Part shown: positions 5,704 through 9,623 of the stretch, one piece after another
Position numbering within the stretch: the stretch's first letter is position 1
Layout: the number at the start of each line of letters is the position of its first letter
Source of the DNA: an uncultured bacterium
GTDB taxonomy: Bacteria; Auribacterota; Tritonobacteria; UBA1439
DNA length: 9,623 nt
Direction of reading: 5' to 3'
Assembly (NCBI GenBank): GCA_937858775.1
Contig: CALLYX010000291.1
Coordinates: forward strand, 1-9,623
Made by a program: the position numbers and the translations under genes
The notes under the pieces: generated by a model
Database searches by the model: none
The model's input: the letters and a program-made list of their open reading frames with translations, nothing else
Told to the model about the DNA's origin: nothing

Positions 5704-6578
5704 CGGCCGCACCCCCCCGCAGGAGGGGCCGCGCCCCGGCCCTTGACCGCCTTCACCTTGATGCTGGAGACGCACTCCTCGACCTCCCGTATCTTCTCCC
5801 GATCAGCCCCGTACGCCTCGGCCATCGCCTTCGCCGTCACGTCGTTGACGACGTCGGCGACCGGGAACGCGCGCTCCTCGATGACCTCGATCCCGCCGAA
5901 GCCCGCGGCCCCTATCGCCCCCAGATAGGCGCTTTTCAGGAGCGCCCCCGAGATGCACCCGGCGCGGACGGCGGCGGATTCCCTGATCTTCTCCGGGAGC
6001 CCCCTCTTCAAGACGAGATCGGAGACCATGAGCCTCCCGCCCTCTTTCAGCACGCGGAACGCCTCGCGGAACACCCGCGCCTTGTCGGGGGAGATGTTGA
6101 CAACGCAGTTCGAGATCACCACATCCACCGACGCGTCCTCGACGGGGAGATCTTCGATCTCCCCGAGCCGGAACTCCACGTTGGTCGCCCCCCATGCGCG
6201 GGCGTTTTCCCGGGCCTTCTCCACCATCTCCGGCGTCATGTCCACGCCGATGACCCTCCCCCGTGCCCCCACCCTGCGGGCCGCGAGGAAGCAATCGAAT
6301 CCCGCACCCGAGCCGAGATCGAGGACCGTCTCCCCCTCCACGAGCGACGCGTGGGCGATGGGGTTGCCGCAGCCGAGGCCGAGGTTGGCCCCTTCCGGAA
6401 CGGCCTCCAGATCCTCCGCGGAGTAGCCGATCCGCCTGCCCAAGGCATCCGCCGCCCTCCCCGCCCCGGGCGCGCAGCGGCAGCGGCACGGCGCGCCCTT
6501 GCGCGCCGCCCCAGCGTACCCCTCCCTGACGATCCTGCGTACGCCGTCCTCGTCCATCACGCCTTCCCCTCCGCTCAT
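5700..6578 (-). CDS. arsM: Arsenite S-adenosylmethionine methyltransferase ArsM
   Basis: A 292-residue cytoplasmic enzyme that transfers methyl groups from SAM to As(III), giving methylated and eventually volatile arsenicals. The block 'RIGYSAEDLEAVPEGANLGLGCGNP' (49-73 in overlapping parts) and the SAM motif 'VLDLGSGAGFDCFLAA' (85-100), followed by 'GVDMTPEMVEKA', are specific to the family. Arsenic-binding cysteines are in place: C70 (LGCGNP), C158 (SNCVVN) and C208 (AGCISG); the 158-208 spacing of 50 equals that of the studied algal enzyme, and an N-terminal 'CRCRC' cluster (31-35) supplies the further cysteine. The ATG at 6578 has an AAGGAGG site 5 bases upstream and overlaps the arsR stop (ATGA). 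A second in-frame ATG at 6557 is possible but less likely. The C-terminus ends 'GGCGR', adding one more cysteine, C290. Confidence 0.97.
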   Translation of the reverse strand: MSGGEGVMDEDGVRRIVREGYAGAARKGAPCRCRCAPGAGRAADALGRRIGYSAEDLEAVPEGANLGLGCGNPIAHASLVEGETVLDLGSGAGFDCFLAARRVGARGRVIGVDMTPEMVEKARENARAWGATNVEFRLGEIEDLPVEDASVDVVISNCVVNISPDKARVFREAFRVLKEGGRLMVSDLVLKRGLPEKIRESAAVRAGCISGALLKSAYLGAIGAAGFGGIEVIEERAFPVADVVNDVTAKAMAEAYGADREKIREVEECVSSIKVKAVKGRGAAPPAGGCGR

Positions 6579-6952
6579 CCGCCCCTCCTTCGCCGCCGCG
6601 CGCAGATCCCCCGCGGGCCCATGGGCCGCATATCCCCGAGCCGCCGCATGTCCCTCTTCACGGCGGGGACGCCGTTGAAGCACGCGCGCAGGCATCCCTG
6701 CAGCGCGCGCTCGAGCTCGTTCCGGGGCGGGAAGAGGGCATAGTATACCCATCTCCCCTTCCGACGGCCGGCGACAAGGCCGGCCCCCCGCAGGGCGGCG
6801 AGGTGGCGCGAGACCCTTGATTGCGGGAGGCCGAGGACCCGCTCGATCTCGCACACGCACAGCACGCGCCGCGAGAGGAGGACGAGCATCCTCAGGCGGG
6901 TCTCGTCCGAGAGGGCCCTGAAGACGGCGATCCTGTCCCCCATCGCGGCCAT
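6575..6952 (-). CDS. arsR: ArsR-family As(III)-responsive repressor
   Basis: A 125-residue winged-helix repressor, slightly longer than average. Helix 'FRALSDETRLRMLVLL' (11-26) opens the ArsR/SmtB fold; 'VLCVCEIERVLGLPQSRVSRHL' (30-51 in overlapping parts) holds both the metal site C32-V-C34 and the recognition helix 'PQSRVSRHLAAL'; 'GLVAGRRKGRWVYYAL' is the beta wing. The CVC placement matches classic ArsR proteins, but the third cysteine (position 37) is Glu; C87 and C91 near the C-terminus may complete the site, as known for other ArsR variants. The tail ends in an arginine-rich run. Two ATGs are possible (6952 and 6943), neither with a ribosome site; the first lies exactly where transcription should start, implying a leaderless mRNA. 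It overlaps arsM by 4 bp and should repress its own operon. Confidence 0.95.
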   Translation of the reverse strand: MAAMGDRIAVFRALSDETRLRMLVLLSRRVLCVCEIERVLGLPQSRVSRHLAALRGAGLVAGRRKGRWVYYALFPPRNELERALQGCLRACFNGVPAVKRDMRRLGDMRPMGPRGICARRRRRGG

Positions 6953-6955
6953 GGT

Positions 6956-6979
6956 ATTATTATATCCGGATATGGTAAT
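6956..6979. promoter_or_regulatory. Predicted ArsR operator (imperfect 24-bp palindrome)
   Basis: The core ATATCCGGATAT (6962-6973) is a perfect 12-bp palindrome, and after a two-base mismatch on each side a further four bases pair (ATTA/TAAT), giving 20 matched positions of 24. It covers the spacer and the -10 element of the arsR promoter, so a bound dimer would block RNA polymerase. The A/T-rich 30 bp stands out from its surroundings. Assignment to ArsR rests on position and symmetry, not on a known consensus. Confidence 0.7.
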
Positions 6980-6986
6980 GTATCAA
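6959..6986 (-). promoter_or_regulatory. Promoter of the arsR-arsM-acr3 operon
   Basis: On the minus strand TTGATA (6986-6981) and a perfect TATAAT (6964-6959) are spaced by 16 bp. Only six bases (AATACC) lie between the -10 hexamer and the arsR ATG, so the predicted +1 is the A of the start codon. This is the strongest promoter in the window. Confidence 0.85.
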
Positions 6987-7019
6987 GCGAAAACGCCTGG
7001 GCATTCCCCCATGGGACGC

Positions 7020-8570
7020 CTACGGCCTGCGGGCCCCCGGCCGCCCCCCCCTCTCACTCAGAAGCCTCCGTGGGGGGCACGGCGAGAGGCCGATGGATTG
7101 CGTGACGAGGTCGGCTATCCCGCGCCACTTTTCGCTCACGACCCGGTAGTTGCGCGGATCGACGATGCTGTCGCGGGTCAGGATATAGCATAGGCTCACG
7201 TTCCGGTCTCCTCGGGCTGGATGGCCGATGACAAGCCCCTTCCACGGCACCCCGACGGAGAGAACGAACTCCTCGTCGCTCCGGACCTGGGAGAGAAGGC
7301 AGCCGTCCCTCTGGCGCGCGAGCCTCCCGCCCTCGACCCGGTAGACGCCCGAGGTGACGCCCCCCTTCGGGGTGAACGTCCCCTTTCCCCGCGTGTAGAG
7401 CGTGAGCGCCGAGCCCCTGATCGGGGGGAGGGCGCGGTTGTACTCCTCGATCTCCCGCCGCGTGATCTCCCGGATGTCGAACCACTCGGCGAGATGGAAG
7501 AAGGTGAGCGGCACGCAATCCTCCCGGGCCTGGAAGTCCGCCAGGTATTGCGACTCGCCCACCATCCTGGCGTTCACCTCGCTGACGCAGATATCCTTCA
7601 CCCGGTTATCCCTGTCCACGGTCGAGAGGAAATCCACACCGAAGTTGCCGCGGTAGCCGTTCTCGCCCAGCCACCGCCCGATCCGCCGGACGACGTCGTG
7701 CATCAGGCGCACCTGCCCGGGGGAGAATGCGTCCACGGTGTAGTCGGATCCGATGTACTGCCCGGGGAGCTGCACGAAGTACGGGTCCCCGCACACCTGG
7801 ATGTCGGGCTGTGAGACGGCCACCGTACCGTTCACCACGCAGCCGGTGCAGTTGGGGCATGGCCCGTCGAGGAACGGCGTTATCTTCGCGGAAGTGACGG
7901 CGAACGAGTGCCCCATCAGGCGGCGCTTCTCCCCGATGACCCGCGCGTAATCTTCCTCGCTGAAGACGAACTCCGTCCCGCGCCCCGCCTGGGAGAGCGG
8001 GGTCTGGATGACGAACCCCCCGTCGAACCGGTCTGAGAGCTTCCGGTAGTCCAGCTTCGAGAACGGGAGGACGATGCTCTCCGGCGGCATCGGGATCCCG
8101 ATCTTTCCCGCCTCCTGCGCGAGGCGCGCCTTGAACTCGAAGAAGTCCTGCATGATCTTGGCGTGCGTGAGGAGCCTCCAGTGCGGGGCGTAGTTGTAGA
8201 TGAACTCGTGGATCGGGGCGGATGGGGCGAACGGGGCGAGGCACGGCTTCCCGCCGAGCGATTCGACGTGGGCGGCTATCTCCCCGCCGCGGTCCCGCAG
8301 GTAGTTCAGGTAGAAGTCGGATCCGTCGGTCATCCGGACCCGGTTTTCCTTCTCGTGGGAGAAGACCCTCGCCCCCCACTCGGGCTCGATATGCCGGGCG
8401 ACCTCGTCGCCGTAGTATAGGGCGATGATGGTCCGGACCGGCATGAAGTGCCTGAACATATCGGCGCCGATCGGACCGAGGCCGTGGTAGACCAGGCGGG
8501 CGTTCCTGAACCATTTCCGCGCGGCAATGGTCTTTTTCAGCGCCTTGAGGCTCGAGAGCGGGCCGGGCAT
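7020..8570 (-). CDS. ATP-grasp domain protein of unknown substrate, with a four-cysteine cluster
   Basis: A 516-residue cytoplasmic protein. Residues 22-130 form an alpha/beta pre-ATP-grasp-like domain ('ARLVYHGLGPIGADMFRHF'). The ATP-grasp part follows: 'HAKIMQDFFEFKARLAQEAGIP'-like helix near 136-161, nucleotide loop 'GGFVIQTPLSQAGRGTEFVF' (184-203), then the metal site 'GNFGVDFL' (D313) and 'ICVSEVNARMVGES' (E331-x-N333). ATP-grasp enzymes join a carboxylate to an amine, thiol or similar through an acyl phosphate; which substrate is used here is not readable. Between the loop and the metal site lies C238-x2-C241-x2-C244-x15-C260, possibly a zinc or iron-sulfur site. Residues about 385-495 are a beta-rich C-terminal domain. 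The ATG at 8570 is set by GGAGG 7 bases upstream; a farther ATG at 8633 overlaps the promoter's -10 and cannot be used. It is 67 bp upstream of arsR, same strand. Confidence 0.88.
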   Translation of the reverse strand: MPGPLSSLKALKKTIAARKWFRNARLVYHGLGPIGADMFRHFMPVRTIIALYYGDEVARHIEPEWGARVFSHEKENRVRMTDGSDFYLNYLRDRGGEIAAHVESLGGKPCLAPFAPSAPIHEFIYNYAPHWRLLTHAKIMQDFFEFKARLAQEAGKIGIPMPPESIVLPFSKLDYRKLSDRFDGGFVIQTPLSQAGRGTEFVFSEEDYARVIGEKRRLMGHSFAVTSAKITPFLDGPCPNCTGCVVNGTVAVSQPDIQVCGDPYFVQLPGQYIGSDYTVDAFSPGQVRLMHDVVRRIGRWLGENGYRGNFGVDFLSTVDRDNRVKDICVSEVNARMVGESQYLADFQAREDCVPLTFFHLAEWFDIREITRREIEEYNRALPPIRGSALTLYTRGKGTFTPKGGVTSGVYRVEGGRLARQRDGCLLSQVRSDEEFVLSVGVPWKGLVIGHPARGDRNVSLCYILTRDSIVDPRNYRVVSEKWRGIADLVTQSIGLSPCPPRRLLSERGGRPGARRP

Positions 8571-8577
8571 GTGAAAT

Positions 8578-8582
8578 CCTCC
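8578..8582 (-). promoter_or_regulatory. Ribosome site deciding the ATP-grasp gene start
   Basis: GGAGG on the minus strand lies 7 bases before the ATG at 8570. This fixes the start at the internal ATG instead of the one at 8633 that begins the longest open frame. Confidence 0.85.
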
Positions 8583-8631
8583 GTAGGCCTGCCAGGGGAT
8601 GAAGGCGGCCGATCCTCTTCCGATCCCGCAC

Positions 8632-8637
8632 ATTATA
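8632..8637 (-). promoter_or_regulatory. -10 element upstream of the ATP-grasp gene
   Basis: A perfect TATAAT on the minus strand, in otherwise GC-rich sequence, with a predicted start near 8625 and a leader of about 55 nt. No good -35 hexamer is seen at 16-18 bp, so activity may need an activator or rely on the -10 alone. Confidence 0.5.
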
Positions 8638-8746
8638 GCCGGGCGCCCCCGGAACCGCCATCGTTATGGATCGGGACCGGGGCCGTCCCGCTCATCAATC
8701 GCCCGAGCGCGGGCGCTGCCGGCACTCCCTTCCGGGAGGCGGCGGC

Positions 8747-8770
8747 GGGCTGCCGCGCTGTCCGCAGCCC
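8747..8770 (-). terminator. Inverted repeat downstream of the CoADR-rhodanese gene
   Basis: GGGCTGC (8747-8753) and GCAGCCC (8764-8770) form a perfect 7-bp GC-rich stem with a 10-nt loop, 18 bp after the stop codon of the gene to the right. It may end or stabilise that transcript, but no T-run follows on the minus strand, so it is not a standard intrinsic terminator. A weaker stem (CTCCC-TTCC-GGGAG) lies at 8725-8738. The rest of the 218-bp gap shows nothing else apart from the promoter and ribosome site of the next gene. Confidence 0.35.
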
Positions 8771-8788
8771 GCATCCGGCGCCCGGGGG

Positions 8789-9623
8789 TCAAGCCGCGGG
8801 CGCCCCCCGTGACAGCATCCCGGCGTCGCGGAGGTCGGCGTATGCGCCGCTCCCGCCCGAGATATTGACGGCGTTGAACCCCCTCTGCGCGAGCATCCGG
8901 CCGGCTATGTAGGAGCGGTGGCCGCTGACGCAAAAAACGGCGACCGTGCGCCCCTTCGGGATCTCCGCGAGGCGGCCGCGCAGCTCATCGAGCGGGATAT
9001 GAAGCGCCCCCGGCACGGGGGCCTTCCCGGCCTCCAGCCCGTTGCGGACATCCAGGAGGATCTCATCCCCCGACAACCCGTCCCAATGGACGTGCGTCAC
9101 CAGCCCTTCCACGGTGTTCAGCGCGGCAAGGCCCGCGAGGTTCACCGGGTCCCGCACCGAGCCGTACGGGGGGGCGTAGCAGAGTTCGAGCTCCGCCAGG
9201 TCGCGGACGCTGAGTCGATGCCGGAGCGCCGCCGCGAAGATATCGATCCGCCTCTCCACGCCCTCACGGCCCACGGCCTGCGCCCCCAGCAAAAGGCCGC
9301 CCTCCGGATCGTAGAGGAGCTTGATCGCGAGGGGGGTCGCCCCCGGGTAGTACGCGGCGTGGGCGGGCGGGCGGAGGTAGACCTTGGCGTACCGCCTCCC
9401 CGCCGCCTTGAGCGCCTTCTCGTTCGCCCCGGTCATCCCGGCCGCCATCTCGAAGAACTTCACGATCGCCGTTCCAAGCGTTCCGCGGTACGCGTCTTCC
9501 CTGCCGAAGATGGCGTTCACCGCTACGCGGGCCTGACGAGCCGCGGGCCCCGCGAGGGCGACGCAGCGCATCCCCCCCGCGACCGGGTCTTCCGTCTCGA
9601 CCGCGTCGCCCACGGCGAAGACC
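8789..9623 (-). CDS. CoA-disulfide reductase-type flavoprotein with C-terminal rhodanese domain (N-terminus beyond right edge)
   Basis: The last 277 residues are visible. They open with 'VFAVGDAVE', the second FAD-binding motif of pyridine nucleotide-disulfide oxidoreductases. The dimerisation domain follows: 'LAGPAARQARVAVNAIFGR', 'YRGTLGTAIVKFF', 'AAYYPGATPLAIKLLYD', 'LLGAQAVGREGVERRIDI' and 'ELCYAPPYGSVRDPVNLAGL', the latter typical of CoA-disulfide reductases and their relatives. Residues from about 184 are a single rhodanese domain with 'ILLDVRN', 'PGALHIPLDELRGRL' and the active loop C231-V-S-G-H-R-S ('CxxGxRS'). Such CoADR-rhodanese fusions reduce CoA disulfide, persulfides or polysulfide with NAD(P)H and pass sulfur between thiols. 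The stop is a TGA at 8791-8789. The active-site cysteine of the flavin domain is outside the window, so the exact class cannot be settled. Confidence 0.93.
   Translation of the reverse strand, partial: VFAVGDAVETEDPVAGGMRCVALAGPAARQARVAVNAIFGREDAYRGTLGTAIVKFFEMAAGMTGANEKALKAAGRRYAKVYLRPPAHAAYYPGATPLAIKLLYDPEGGLLLGAQAVGREGVERRIDIFAAALRHRLSVRDLAELELCYAPPYGSVRDPVNLAGLAALNTVEGLVTHVHWDGLSGDEILLDVRNGLEAGKAPVPGALHIPLDELRGRLAEIPKGRTVAVFCVSGHRSYIAGRMLAQRGFNAVNISGGSGAYADLRDAGMLSRGAPAA

Noticed and set aside
4675..5928. Long plus-strand open frame of 417 codons opposite acr3 and arsM
   Set aside because: The product is almost only charged residues, proline and glycine with no fold or motif; it is the antisense of the well-supported acr3 and arsM genes in GC-rich DNA, where stops are rare.
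6987..7019. Intrinsic terminator between the ATP-grasp gene and arsR
   Set aside because: Only a 4-bp stem (TGGG/CCCA) and a short TTTT inside GCG-TTTT-CGC; too weak to call, so read-through into arsR remains possible.
8571..8788. tRNA or small RNA gene in the 218-bp gap
   Set aside because: No cloverleaf, T-loop or CCA-type end on either strand; only two short GC stems, a -10 hexamer and a ribosome site are seen.

Overview
The window is 9,623 bp of GC-rich bacterial chromosome, tightly packed with eleven coding sequences read in full or nearly so plus a partial gene at each edge (thirteen entries counting both edge fragments and the GAF gene). All genes but one lie on the minus strand, so the window is best read from right to left. 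No gap between genes exceeds about 220 bp. I see no tRNA, rRNA, CRISPR array, insertion sequence or integration site. The source cannot be named from this sequence. TrmD has an unusual 'SNGSLAAM' stretch where most bacteria have 'GGELPAM'; I associate that style with PVC-type and neighbouring deep lineages, but this is weak evidence. The gene set (As(III) efflux and methylation without an arsenate reductase, CoA-disulfide reductase/rhodanese) fits an anaerobic or microaerobic life.

Right edge, reading leftwards: (1) the C-terminal part of a CoA-disulfide-reductase-type flavoprotein with a fused rhodanese domain; (2) a 516-residue ATP-grasp enzyme of unknown substrate with a four-cysteine cluster, with its own promoter; (3) an arsenic operon arsR-arsM-acr3, in which arsR appears to be transcribed as a leaderless mRNA from a strong promoter that contains a palindromic operator, and each following gene starts inside the stop codon of the one before (ATGA overlaps).

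Middle: a small stand-alone GAF-domain gene on the plus strand, convergent with acr3 and divergent from a universal stress protein gene; the two share a regulatory gap of about 170 bp.

Left part: a translation operon rpsP-khpA-trmD-rplS-yraN driven by an extended -10 promoter, with rimM and rnhB missing from their usual places. Two predicted lipoprotein genes follow with short or overlapping junctions and probably ride on the same transcript; the second runs off the left edge.

How they work together: ArsR would release its operator on As(III), allowing synthesis of ArsM (methylation) and Acr3 (export). The ATP-grasp and CoADR-rhodanese genes immediately upstream are co-oriented and carry thiol chemistry, but a functional link to arsenic is only a hypothesis. 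The ribosomal block is housekeeping.
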